Source of the DNA: Sulfuritalea sp.
Lineage (GTDB): Bacteria; Pseudomonadota; Gammaproteobacteria; Burkholderiales; Rhodocyclaceae
DNA length: 64,000 bases
Assembly: GCA_022842325.1 (NCBI GenBank)
Contig: JALHPU010000023.1
Span: 1 to 64,000, forward strand
Direction of reading: 5' to 3'
The notes beneath the pieces were generated by a model. That model saw nothing but the letters and a program-made list of their open reading frames with translations, was not told the DNA's origin and made no database searches. The translations under genes and the position numbers were made by a program. Shown here piece by piece: positions 56,023-64,000 of this stretch (position 1 is its first letter; every line of letters starts with the position of its first letter).

Positions 56023-56634
56023 ATGAAGCTGGACGCCAAAGACTTCAAGCGCCTGCAATGGGCGATCGTCTTCCTGCTCATCATGGCCGTGCTGGGTGCC
56101 GCATCGGTGTGGAGCGCCCTGCAACTGAAAGCGAGCAGCGAGAAATCATTCAAGGAAGCCACCGCGGCGCGCAGCGAGGTACAGACCAAGCTGGCCCGGG
56201 CGCGCGAGGAACAGGCCGAATTGCGCGACAAGATCAACCGTTTCCAGGCGCTCAAGGCCCGCGGCTATATCGGCCCGGAGCAGCGCCTGGACTGGATCGA
56301 GGCCATCGCCCGGATCAAGGTTGCACGCCGCATTTTCAAGCTCGACTACGAGTTCGCGCCGCAGCGGCTCGCGGATGCGTCCGTGTTGCCGGGTGGTGCC
56401 AGCGCGGGAGGCTTCGAGATCATGTCGAGCCAGATGCGGCTGCAGGCGCACTTGCTGCATGAAGGCGAACTGCTGCTGCTGCTCGACGACCTGCGCAACG
56501 CAGTGCAGGCACTGATACAGATTCGTTCCTGCCGCATGGAACGCATCGCGTCACGCAACTCCGACCGCACCACCGGCGCCCAGGTGAGGGCCGAATGCAC
56601 GCTCGAATGGATTACGCTGCGGGAGGCGAAATGA
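56023..56634 (+). CDS. PilO/MshJ-like protein
   Basis: 203 residues. A single membrane helix (~14-34, AIVFLLIMAVLGAASVWSAL), a coiled coil (~36-75) and a small alpha/beta domain, the PilO/GspM architecture. It would pair with the previous protein in the periplasm. Overlaps the next gene by ATGA. Confidence 0.6.
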   Translation: MKLDAKDFKRLQWAIVFLLIMAVLGAASVWSALQLKASSEKSFKEATAARSEVQTKLARAREEQAELRDKINRFQALKARGYIGPEQRLDWIEAIARIKVARRIFKLDYEFAPQRLADASVLPGGASAGGFEIMSSQMRLQAHLLHEGELLLLLDDLRNAVQALIQIRSCRMERIASRNSDRTTGAQVRAECTLEWITLREAK

Positions 56635-57077
56635 ATACGGCGCGCCGGTTGATCGCCGGGCTGCTCGGCCTGTCCCTGCTCGCTCCGGCCTGCGCCGCCG
56701 ATACCCCGGCGCTGGGCCGCCTGTTCTTTACGCCCGAACGGCGGATCGCGCTTGAACGCCAGCGCACGCATAACGTCCAAGAGGCGCAGGCGCTGCAGGG
56801 AACCACCATGAGCCTCGACGGCGTGGTGTATCGGTCCAGCGGCAAGACCACTGTCTGGATCAACCGCCAGTCGCAGAACGAAAACGAGGCGGCGCGCACC
56901 GGCGTCAACGCCATCGTGTCGCCGCAAACGCCGGGGCGCGCACTGCTGGCGCCGGGTGACGAAACGCCGGCACAGCTCAAGGTGGGCGAAGCCATGAACC
57001 GCGCCACCGGCGAGCGTGATACCCGGCTCGGCGGCGGGACGGTAGTGACGCCGGCCGCTCCGGCGGCCCGGCGCTGA
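56631..57077 (+). CDS. Small exported protein, MshK-like position
   Basis: 148 residues with a signal peptide (TARRLIAGLLGLSLLAPACAA). The pattern LGRLFFTPERRIALERQR followed by a G-x-V beta region (LDGVVYRSSGKTTVWIN) is found in proteins of pilus clusters at the MshK/PilP place. The start at 56631 has GGAGG close upstream. Function is inferred from position. Confidence 0.55.
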   Translation: MNTARRLIAGLLGLSLLAPACAADTPALGRLFFTPERRIALERQRTHNVQEAQALQGTTMSLDGVVYRSSGKTTVWINRQSQNENEAARTGVNAIVSPQTPGRALLAPGDETPAQLKVGEAMNRATGERDTRLGGGTVVTPAAPAARR

Positions 57078-57086
57078 GCGGAGCCG

Positions 57087-60000
57087 ATGATGAATCGACG
57101 ACGACGGTCGTCGCTGCGACGCAATCAGCCGGGGTTCATGCTGATCGGACTGTTGGCCCTGCTGGTAATGGGCGGACTGTATTTCTTCATCAGCAATCTC
57201 ACACCGGAGGCGATTGCGATCCTCCGGAAGGCAAAAACCGATGCGGCCCTGGTGCAAGCACGGGAGGCGCTTGTCGGGTACGCGATCAGGTACCGCGAGG
57301 ACCAGATCAACGATGGGCAACTTGATCGCGTTTATGGCTACCTCCCTCTACCCGACCTGGGCAGTTCGCGCAATAACAATGTCGACCCGAAGTGCAAGGA
57401 TGCCGCTAACAATCCTCTCGAGGGTTGTGATGCTGCCAGCAACACAACCAACTTCACGGTAATTGGCCGTTTCCCCTGGCGAACCCTCGGTACCGAGCCG
57501 CTCCGAGACGGCAGTGGCGAATGCCTCTGGTACGTCGTCTCGGGTAGCCATGATCGCATTCAGCGTCCGACGCCTATGAACTGGGATACTCTGGGACACC
57601 TCGACGTAGTAACCGCAAACAGCGGGGCCACCCTGGTTAGTGCGCTTGCTTCCGCCCACAACCGTCCGGTGGCGATCATCTTCTCGCCAGGGCCACCTCT
57701 GGCGGGACAGAATCGAGCCGATCTCGGCGGTGACGACGTCAGCCAATGCGGCGGGAACTACAATCCTGCCAACTATCTCGATCCTTCCACCGCATTGGTG
57801 CAGGGTGGAACCAGTGCTTATTTTTCCGGCAGTTCCACTATCGACGCCAGCACAACCAATCTGGCTCTGGCAATTTCCGGAAACATCGACCAGTTCGGCA
57901 GCGACTTTCATGACCAGTGCCCGCACGGAAGCAGCTGCACTACGGTTATCAACGACAAGGGACTCACGCTTACCAGCGATACTCTGTTCGGCGCATTGCG
58001 CAAATCATCCAGTTTTCGCCTTGAAATTAATTCAATGTTGGACCGCATGGCGGCCTGCCTGCGCGACCAGTTCGCGGCTATGGGTAGCCTCACCCGGGAT
58101 GCCAACAGCGCGGGCCTACCAGCGTCACCTGCCGACAAAACGACAGGCCGCATCCCTGCAAATGCGTCCTGCTACGGCGATGGCATCGATCCACGCGGCT
58201 ACTTCAGCAATTACGCTGAATTGGTCTTCGTCGCCAAGCCAAACTCTGGCGACTTCACGGTAGCGGTCGACGGTATCAACCAGTCCTGTGCCGGAACACT
58301 TGTCTTCGCGAGTCAGCGCAACACCACCTCACAATCGCGCAGCACAACCCCCGAAAAGACTGTTTTCCTAAACTATCTGGAGGGAAGCAACCTAACGAGC
58401 TTTACAAGCATTGGAACCGACTTCGGTGGAGCCAACCAGTTCGCGCGGGTTTCCGCAGCACAGTCGGCCAGCGATGACATCGTTCGTTGCATTCCAGCCA
58501 GCAAGAGTCTCACAGAAGCCCCATCTGCTTTGCCAGCAGGGAGCGAGCTGACGGCATACGACGCCGCGACTCGCACCCTAACGCTGGGTCGCCTGAATAT
58601 CGAATCGGACATGGGTTATGCAGCGCGCACGCTATTCGGTTGTGCATGGACCCCTGAAGCTCACGGCACCGGCAGCGGCGTGCGCGCCTACTTCAAGTTC
58701 CGGATAGAGGACACCGGAACCCCGGGCGAAGGTTTCACTTTTGCCGCCATCGACGGCGATCGTAACGGAGCAACGGTTTGCGGAGCAGCTGTCCAACATA
58801 TGGGCTACTCCGGCAACAACGCCGTCACACCCATCATCGCACACCCCAAGTTGGGGATTGAATTCGACACTCGGAGAAATTACGTAGACGGATCGCCTTT
58901 TGGTTTCTCCGACCCAGTTGGCTTCGATCCTGGATACCTGAGTTCCTCGCCGATATCGACCAGCCATTTGAACAACGGCCGGGCCGACCCGAACTACACC
59001 GGCGGGCATATGGCAATTGTATATTGGGGCATCGAAGCGGACATTTTTTCGGATCGCGGTTGCGCGTTTTCCACCTGCCCCTCACCGATGTTCTGCAAAG
59101 CGGTCACCTCTCCCCCTGCCGGCTTCGCTGCCGGCAGTTACTGCCACCTCAATCCAGAAGAAGATGACAACGTACATGGACGCACGGCCACTCTCCCGAC
59201 ATCGCGTCCCTACCCCCGCAATCCTGTAGCGCCGGCAGCAGTACCCGCCCCGCCGGCCGGCGTGTACAAGCTGGATCCAAGCCTCAGCCAGGTTCCCCAC
59301 GACGACATACATGTGCGAGTCGAGATTGACCGGGTCGACAACGCAGGCCGCGACGACCACGCCAGGCGTGTGCGCGTGGTGGCAAGCAGCAACCTCGCCT
59401 TGTCCGGCCTGACGACCATAGACACGATTGTGCTCGCAGCCGGCAACCGGGTACTGGTCGTCGGGCAATCTGACGCCCGGCAGAATGGGGTCTGGATCGC
59501 TTCCACCGGCGCATGGAGCCGCGCCACGACCGAGAACGAAGGGCTGGAGTTCCCCGCCGGTAGCAGCTGGTTTGTAAATGAGGGCAATGCTTACCAAGGT
59601 AGCTTGTGGCGGTTGCAGAACACCGACCCGATCGTGATGAATACCAGCCTGATCAACATTGCGCGATACCGCGACCCGGTTCGTGCGGTTGCGACCACCA
59701 ACCTGACACGTTCCGGTTTGCAGGTCGTCGATGGCGTTTCCCTGGTCGGCGGCGATCGCGTCCTGCTGACCGCTCAATCCACTCCCAGCGACAACGGCGT
59801 CTACACTGTAGCCAGCGGTTCTTGGTCGCGTGCAAGCCTTGAAAATGCCAGCGCCGGCATGATGGCCGGGGCAACGTGGTATGTCCGGGAGGGCAGCAAC
59901 GCCGGTCGTTTCTGGCACACAACAGCCGATGCCAATCCTGGCAGTGGGGCAGCAATCAATATCAGCCTCATCACAGCAGCATCCAATACGATCTATTTTT

Positions 60001-60323
60001 CGACGATGACAACCAAAGTCTGGAAGCTTCCGGACAGCCCGACCAGCGCAAACCAGATCGCAAAGATGAAACTCACTTCGCGCGCACTGGCGCTGCTTGA
60101 TCCTGGTCACCAGCCGCTGCTATCCGACACCACGACCGTGTATGACCTCCGCGGCGCCACATGCACCAGTGCGCTGACATGCGCCAGCGGCCAGTTCTGC
60201 GGTATTGACAACAACTGCTACAGTCCTGCCTTCCGCACCATGCGCCTGGGCTTCACCAACAGCCAGAGCACGCGGGATCAAGTCATCAACGTTACAAATT
60301 TCACTACAACATGGTTGCCATGA
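57087..60323 (+). CDS. Giant prepilin-like protein with lectin-like region and tail-fibre-like repeats
   Basis: 1078 residues. N-terminal prepilin peptidase site at Gly16-Phe17 (RRNQPGFMLIGLLALLVMGG), but the Glu at position 5 of the mature pilin is absent. Residues ~530-765 resemble an L-type lectin/concanavalin fold: VRAYFKFRI, GEGFTFAAIDGDRNG, LGIEFDTRRN, HMAIVYWG. Residues ~760-862 and ~863-965 are two similar repeats (DTIVLAAGNRVLVVGQSDARQNGV and DGVSLVGGDRVLLTAQSTPSDNGV) of a type common in phage tail fibres. Many Cys occur throughout and in the last 60 residues. Codon use is more AT-rich than in neighbours. It is likely a surface-exposed minor pilin or tip adhesin; no named family is recognised. 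Confidence 0.72.
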   Translation: MMNRRRRSSLRRNQPGFMLIGLLALLVMGGLYFFISNLTPEAIAILRKAKTDAALVQAREALVGYAIRYREDQINDGQLDRVYGYLPLPDLGSSRNNNVDPKCKDAANNPLEGCDAASNTTNFTVIGRFPWRTLGTEPLRDGSGECLWYVVSGSHDRIQRPTPMNWDTLGHLDVVTANSGATLVSALASAHNRPVAIIFSPGPPLAGQNRADLGGDDVSQCGGNYNPANYLDPSTALVQGGTSAYFSGSSTIDASTTNLALAISGNIDQFGSDFHDQCPHGSSCTTVINDKGLTLTSDTLFGALRKSSSFRLEINSMLDRMAACLRDQFAAMGSLTRDANSAGLPASPADKTTGRIPANASCYGDGIDPRGYFSNYAELVFVAKPNSGDFTVAVDGINQSCAGTLVFASQRNTTSQSRSTTPEKTVFLNYLEGSNLTSFTSIGTDFGGANQFARVSAAQSASDDIVRCIPASKSLTEAPSALPAGSELTAYDAATRTLTLGRLNIESDMGYAARTLFGCAWTPEAHGTGSGVRAYFKFRIEDTGTPGEGFTFAAIDGDRNGATVCGAAVQHMGYSGNNAVTPIIAHPKLGIEFDTRRNYVDGSPFGFSDPVGFDPGYLSSSPISTSHLNNGRADPNYTGGHMAIVYWGIEADIFSDRGCAFSTCPSPMFCKAVTSPPAGFAAGSYCHLNPEEDDNVHGRTATLPTSRPYPRNPVAPAAVPAPPAGVYKLDPSLSQVPHDDIHVRVEIDRVDNAGRDDHARRVRVVASSNLALSGLTTIDTIVLAAGNRVLVVGQSDARQNGVWIASTGAWSRATTENEGLEFPAGSSWFVNEGNAYQGSLWRLQNTDPIVMNTSLINIARYRDPVRAVATTNLTRSGLQVVDGVSLVGGDRVLLTAQSTPSDNGVYTVASGSWSRASLENASAGMMAGATWYVREGSNAGRFWHTTADANPGSGAAINISLITAASNTIYFSTMTTKVWKLPDSPTSANQIAKMKLTSRALALLDPGHQPLLSDTTTVYDLRGATCTSALTCASGQFCGIDNNCYSPAFRTMRLGFTNSQSTRDQVINVTNFTTTWLP

Positions 60324-61051
60324 GACTCGCCGTCCCGCCAGCGCCGACTTTCGCACAGCGCGGCTTCACGCTGGTCGAACTAGCCATCGTAATGTTCATT
60401 GTCGCGCTTCTTCTGGGGGGCATGCTGCTGCCGCTATCAGCGCAGCAGGATGTTCGGGCGCGGCAGGAAACTGAAAGGGCACTCAGCGATATTCGCGATG
60501 CCCTGATCGGATTTGCACTGGTTAACGGGCGACTGCCACGTCCGGCCACCTCGGCGACCGATGGTGCCGAAGCAGCCATCTGCGCCAACGATGCTGCATG
60601 CAGCGGTTTTGTTCCCTGGGCAGCCCTCAGCAGCGCGAAACTAGATGGATGGGGAAGACTGATTCGCTATAGCGTCACGCCAGCTCTCGCCAATTCGAGC
60701 ATCACGCTATCTAGCGTCGCCAATAGAACGATACAGACGCGCGGCGCGGCGGGAGTTCCTTCCTATCTAGCGGGAAGTGCGAGTTGCACGACGCCAAACC
60801 AATGCATCCCCGTTGTGATCTTTTCACAGGGCAAGAGCCGCTGGGGCACCACCGACACCGGAGTGGCATTGGCTGACGGCTCCGCCACGAATGTTGATGA
60901 GGACGCCAACGAAACCGGCCCCACCAATTATTTCAGCCGCACCCCGAGCGACAACACCACTGTGACCGGTGGCGAATTCGATGACATCATCGTCTGGTTG
61001 TCAGGAAGCACCCTGTTCAACCGACTGGTCGCCGCCGGCCGGCTGCCCTGA
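60320..61051 (+). CDS. Type IV/type II pseudopilin
   Basis: 243 residues. Canonical prepilin site and helix AQRGFTLVELAIVMFIVALLL with Glu5 of the mature form. The globular part has paired cysteines (CANDAACSGF and CTTPNQC). It overlaps the giant prepilin gene by ATGA, so the two are made together and may form one tip complex, this one giving the Glu5 that the giant one lacks. Confidence 0.82.
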   Translation: MRLAVPPAPTFAQRGFTLVELAIVMFIVALLLGGMLLPLSAQQDVRARQETERALSDIRDALIGFALVNGRLPRPATSATDGAEAAICANDAACSGFVPWAALSSAKLDGWGRLIRYSVTPALANSSITLSSVANRTIQTRGAAGVPSYLAGSASCTTPNQCIPVVIFSQGKSRWGTTDTGVALADGSATNVDEDANETGPTNYFSRTPSDNTTVTGGEFDDIIVWLSGSTLFNRLVAAGRLP

Positions 61052-61085
61052 CCCGAGAAACAGTCGGCGCCGGCGCTACGGCGCG

Positions 61086-62096
61086 TCAGGCAAAGCCTTG
61101 GGGGTTCCTGCGCTGCCAGTTCCAGGCGTCGCGGCAGATGTCATCAAGCGTCCGCCGCGCGGTCCAGCCCAGGCGTTGCCGCGCCAGTGACGGGTCGCCC
61201 CAGTAGGCCGGCACGTCGCCGGCGCGGCGCGCCACGATGCGATGCGGAATCGGCTTGCCGCTGGCCTTCTCGAAGGCCCGTACCAGTTCCAGCACGCTGT
61301 AGCCCCGGCCGGTGCCGAGGTTGGCCGTCAGCACCTCCTGCGGATCGCGCAGGGCCCAGTCCAGCGCGGCGCGATGGCCTTCCGCCAGGTCCATGACATG
61401 GATGTAGTCGCGCACGCCCGAGCCGTCCGGGGTCGGGTAATCGCCGCCGAACACCTGCAGCTCCGGCAGGCGGCCGACCGCCACCTGGGTGACGAAGGGC
61501 ATCAGGTTGTTGGGTATGCCGTTCGGGTCTTCGCCGATCTGTCCGCCGGGATGCGCGCCGACCGGATTGAAATAGCGAAGCAGCGCGATCGACCAGCCGG
61601 GCGCGGCGACGTGCAGGTCGCGCAGGATCTCCTCGACCATCAGCTTGGTGCGGCCATAGGTGTTGGCCGGGCGCAGTGCCGCTGATTCGGGAATCGGGCT
61701 GACATCCGGCTCGCCGTAGACGCAGGCCGACGAACTGAAGACGAAACGCCTGACCTCGGCCCGCTGCATGGCTGCCAGCAGGACCAGGGTGCCCGCGACA
61801 TTGTTGTCGTAGTAGCGCAGCGGCTGGTTGGCCGATTCGCCGACCGCCTTGAGCCCGGCGAAGTGGATCACCGCATTGACCGGATGCTGATCGAACAGAC
61901 CGTCCATGTCCGCCCGCGAACGCACATCGCCCTCGACGCAGGGCACGGCACGGCCGACGATGGCCTCCAGCCGCTTTACCGCGAGCGGCTTGCTGTTGCT
62001 GAAGTTGTCGAACAGCACCACCTGCTGGCCGGCCTCGATCAGCACCGCAGCCGTGTGCAAACCGATGTAACCCGCCCCGCCTGTCAAAAGAATCAT
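61086..62096 (-). CDS. galE: UDP-glucose 4-epimerase GalE
   Basis: 336 residues. NAD motif TGGAGYIGLHTAAVL, catalytic SSSACVYG and YGRTK (Tyr-x-x-x-Lys), and NLGTGRGYSVLEL are present. Interconverts UDP-glucose and UDP-galactose for surface polysaccharide. The ATG at 62096 opens the Rossmann strand. Confidence 0.93.
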   Translation of the reverse strand: MILLTGGAGYIGLHTAAVLIEAGQQVVLFDNFSNSKPLAVKRLEAIVGRAVPCVEGDVRSRADMDGLFDQHPVNAVIHFAGLKAVGESANQPLRYYDNNVAGTLVLLAAMQRAEVRRFVFSSSACVYGEPDVSPIPESAALRPANTYGRTKLMVEEILRDLHVAAPGWSIALLRYFNPVGAHPGGQIGEDPNGIPNNLMPFVTQVAVGRLPELQVFGGDYPTPDGSGVRDYIHVMDLAEGHRAALDWALRDPQEVLTANLGTGRGYSVLELVRAFEKASGKPIPHRIVARRAGDVPAYWGDPSLARQRLGWTARRTLDDICRDAWNWQRRNPQGFA

Positions 62097-62217
62097 GCAT
62101 GCATCCCCGTCGATGGATGCCGGGATTCTAGCCGCGCTTATGGCCGCCATCACAAATCCTGAATCCGCCGCGCCGCGCGACCGGTAGAATCTTCGCATCC
62201 ACTTTCGGGAGTTCGCC

Positions 62218-62907
62218 GTGTCCAAGACTTTCAGGATCGCCCCCAGCATTCTTTCCGCCAACTTCGCCCGGCTCGGCGAGGATGTCGACCACGTGCTCGC
62301 CGCCGGCGCCGACATCGTGCATTTCGACGTCATGGACAACCACTACGTGCCGAACCTGACCATCGGCCCGCTGGTCTGCGAAGCGCTGAAGAAACACGGC
62401 GTCACGGCGCCGATCGACGTGCACCTGATGGTCAAGCCGGTGGACCGCATCATTCCCGATTTCGCCAAGGCCGGCGCGACCTACATCACCTTCCATCCGG
62501 AAGCCTCGGAGCACGTCGACCGCACCATCGCGCTGATCCGCGAATGCGGCTGCAAGCCCGGTCTGGTGTTCAATCCGGCGACGCCGCTCGACGTGCTCGA
62601 ATACACGCTGGACAAGCTCGACATGGTGCTGCTGATGAGCGTGAACCCGGGCTTCGGCGGGCAGAAGTTCATCCCCTACGTGCTCGACAAGGCACGCAAG
62701 GTACGGCAGATGATCGATGCGCGCGGCCTCGACGTCAGTCTCGAAATCGACGGCGGCGTCGGCCCGGCCAACATCCGCGAAGTAGCGCAGGCCGGAGTCG
62801 ATACCTTCGTCGCCGGCTCGGCGGTGTTCGGCGCCGCCAAAGACAGCGACCCGCACCGCTACGACACGGTGATCGGCGCCCTGCGCGCCGAACTCGCAAA
62901 AGCCTGA
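62218..62907 (+). CDS. rpe: Ribulose-phosphate 3-epimerase Rpe
   Basis: 229 residues, TIM barrel. [42 protein letters not shown] and [12 protein letters not shown] carry the catalytic Asp and metal ligands. The start is GTG with GGGAG upstream. A TAGAAT at 62185-62190 may be its -10 box; ATTCTA at 62125-62130 may serve the divergent galE. Confidence 0.94.
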   Translation: MSKTFRIAPSILSANFARLGEDVDHVLAAGADIVHFDVMDNHYVPNLTIGPLVCEALKKHGVTAPIDVHLMVKPVDRIIPDFAKAGATYITFHPEASEHVDRTIALIRECGCKPGLVFNPATPLDVLEYTLDKLDMVLLMSVNPGFGGQKFIPYVLDKARKVRQMIDARGLDVSLEIDGGVGPANIREVAQAGVDTFVAGSAVFGAAKDSDPHRYDTVIGALRAELAKA

Positions 62908-63357
62908 TCAGGCCTTGCGCGCGCGGCGCTTCGCCGCCAGGGACTTCTTGAGCTGGGTGCGCACCTCGCCCAGTTCGCCGAGCATGGCCTCGATGTTGTT
63001 GCGCCGCGTCTCGAGTTCCGTCATCGCCGCATCGATGCGGCCGACCAGATACTCGAGCTGCTGCGCATGCCCCTCACCGTGGTCGCCGTAGAGCGACAGG
63101 ATGTGCTCGATCTCGGCCAGTGACATGCCCACCGCCTTGCCGCGCAGGATCAGCCCCAAGCGCACCCGGTCGCGCCGCGTATAGGCGCGGCCGCCGTTGA
63201 TGCGGCGCGGCGCCAGCAGGCCCTTGTCCTCGTAGAAGCGGATCGCGCGCAGCGAGATGCCGAACTCCTGCGCCAGTTCGGTGATGCCGTAGAGCGCGTC
63301 AAGAGTCGGCGCCGACGCCACGGCGGCTTTGGCGGTCCGGTCCGGTTTTGGTTTCAT
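62908..63357 (-). CDS. MerR-family transcriptional regulator (LiuR-like)
   Basis: 149 residues. Winged helix-turn-helix ITELAQEFGISLRAIRFYEDKGLL with the MerR arm GGRAYTRRDRVRL, then a coiled-coil dimer helix and a basic tail. No metal-binding cysteines, so not a metal sensor; the type resembles LiuR-like regulators of acyl-CoA pathways. Convergent with rpe with no gap, divergent from the dehydrogenase gene. Confidence 0.82.
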   Translation of the reverse strand: MKPKPDRTAKAAVASAPTLDALYGITELAQEFGISLRAIRFYEDKGLLAPRRINGGRAYTRRDRVRLGLILRGKAVGMSLAEIEHILSLYGDHGEGHAQQLEYLVGRIDAAMTELETRRNNIEAMLGELGEVRTQLKKSLAAKRRARKA

Positions 63358-63419
63358 CGCCGCATCCTAGCAAGCCGGCGTGCCGCTTTCAAGACAATAA
63401 TGCCCTAACCGCCAGGCTG

Positions 63420-63448
63420 TTGACGTTAACGTAAGCACTCGGTAGCAT
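63420..63448 (+). promoter_or_regulatory. Promoter with MerR-type operator
   Basis: TTGACG (63420-63425), a 17-base spacer and TAGCAT (63443-63448) form a promoter. The nearly palindromic TTGACGTTAACGTAAG (63420-63435) overlaps the -35 box and spacer, the usual place for MerR-family binding, and resembles LiuR-type sites. The start of transcription would be ~43 bases before the dehydrogenase ATG. Confidence 0.55.
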
Positions 63449-63497
63449 GCACCGAAACGAGCCGGCGCACGACCGGCCTGCGCAAGGAGAGCGTCGC

Positions 63498-64000
63498 ATG
63501 AGCAGCGCCGAAACCCAGGACGGAGAACCCTTTTCCCGCTACGCCAGCGTGCTGCGCCCGGGCCTGTTCGCCGGCGAGGTGCATTGGGTCACCGGCGGCG
63601 GCAGCGGCATCGGCCGCTGCGTCGCCCACGAGTTGGCCACGCTGGGCGCGACCGTGATCCTCACCGGCCGCACCGAGGAAAAGCTGCAGCGCGTGGCGGC
63701 CGAAATCGCACAGGATGGCGGCCGTGCCGATACGGCCGCCTTCGACATCCGCGACGAGGATGCTGTGCGCAGCGCGGTGCAGGCCGCGGTGGCGACGCAC
63801 GGCCGCATCCACGGCCTGGTCAATAATGCCGGCGGCCAATTCCCCTCCCCGCTGATGGCGATCGGCAAGAAGGGTTTCGAGACCGTGCTGGCCAACAACC
63901 TGACCGGCGGCTTCCTGATGATGCGCGAGCTCTACCTGCAGTCGATGCAGACGCATGGCGGCGCCATCGTCAACATGACCGCCGACATGTGGAACGGCAT
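63498..64000 (+). CDS. Short-chain dehydrogenase/reductase (3' truncated)
   Basis: 167 residues visible; the gene runs off the window. NAD(P) motif VTGGGSGIGR, then LVNNAGG. At the usual catalytic Ser, NMTADMWNG has no Ser in the expected place, resembling the 2,4-dienoyl-CoA reductase/peroxisomal trans-2-enoyl-CoA reductase-like group. The ATG has AAGGAGA upstream. Under likely control of the divergent MerR regulator, it may begin an acyl-CoA operon. Confidence 0.8.
   Translation, partial: MSSAETQDGEPFSRYASVLRPGLFAGEVHWVTGGGSGIGRCVAHELATLGATVILTGRTEEKLQRVAAEIAQDGGRADTAAFDIRDEDAVRSAVQAAVATHGRIHGLVNNAGGQFPSPLMAIGKKGFETVLANNLTGGFLMMRELYLQSMQTHGGAIVNMTADMWNG

Noticed and set aside
57087..60323. 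The giant gene as part of a prophage
   Set aside because: Despite tail-fibre-like repeats it has a prepilin signal, lies in a pilus-type cluster and overlaps a pseudopilin gene; no phage genes are near.

Overview
This 64 kb stretch is GC-rich bacterial chromosome with dense, overlapping operons. The ordered block mlaFEDACB-ABC-ibaG-murA-hisGD...his-hinT-tatABC, the 2-oxoacid:acceptor oxidoreductase genes and the MSHA-type pilus cluster point to a betaproteobacterium, most like the Rhodocyclales group of aromatic-compound degraders. That placement is inference from gene content and order. No rRNA, tRNA, CRISPR array, insertion sequence or prophage was seen, and no gene-free stretch exceeds 300 bases.

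Layout. 1-810 is the C-terminal end of a FimV-like protein. 792-5285 (minus) is an aerobic catabolic operon: metallo-beta-lactamase-fold protein, FAD monooxygenase, DUF2783 protein, VOC dioxygenase-like protein and fumarylacetoacetase-like hydrolase, behind a recognisable promoter with a repeated 9-mer. 5396-9192 holds an ankyrin protein, an orphan TonB, a Nif3-like protein and a DegS-like protease. 9227-13976 (minus) is a three-gene 2-oxoglutarate-type oxidoreductase operon with an NAD(P)H/FAD/iron-sulfur subunit. 14117-17423 holds a HAD phosphatase and two overlapping c-di-GMP-type proteins whose active sites are both degraded.

17410-28282 (minus) is a sigma-54 activator followed by a complete branched-chain-type ABC importer, enoyl-CoA hydratase, acyl-CoA ligase, MaoC double-hotdog protein and FabH-like ketosynthase. 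A good sigma-54 promoter and two identical upstream inverted repeats precede the importer. The operon looks built to import an acid, activate it to its CoA ester and degrade it.

28260-44598 (minus) is one long run of genes: mla phospholipid transport, an ABC exporter, ibaG, murA, the histidine genes, hinT and tatABC. hisC alone is inverted, and its junction with hisD carries a tandem duplication of the last nine hisD codons. Four spacers in this run carry a composite three-hairpin repeat with compensating stem changes.

44770-61051 (plus) is an NtrC-type regulator and an MSHA-like pilus or secretion cluster: ExeA/MshM ATPase, secretin, MshN-like TPR protein, MshE, MshG, PilM/PilN-like, PilO-like and MshK-like proteins. 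It ends with a 1078-residue prepilin-like protein bearing a lectin-like region and two phage-tail-fibre-like repeats, then a conventional pseudopilin. This giant pseudopilin is the strongest candidate for something undescribed. 61086-64000 holds galE, rpe, a MerR regulator with a likely operator, and a truncated short-chain dehydrogenase gene.
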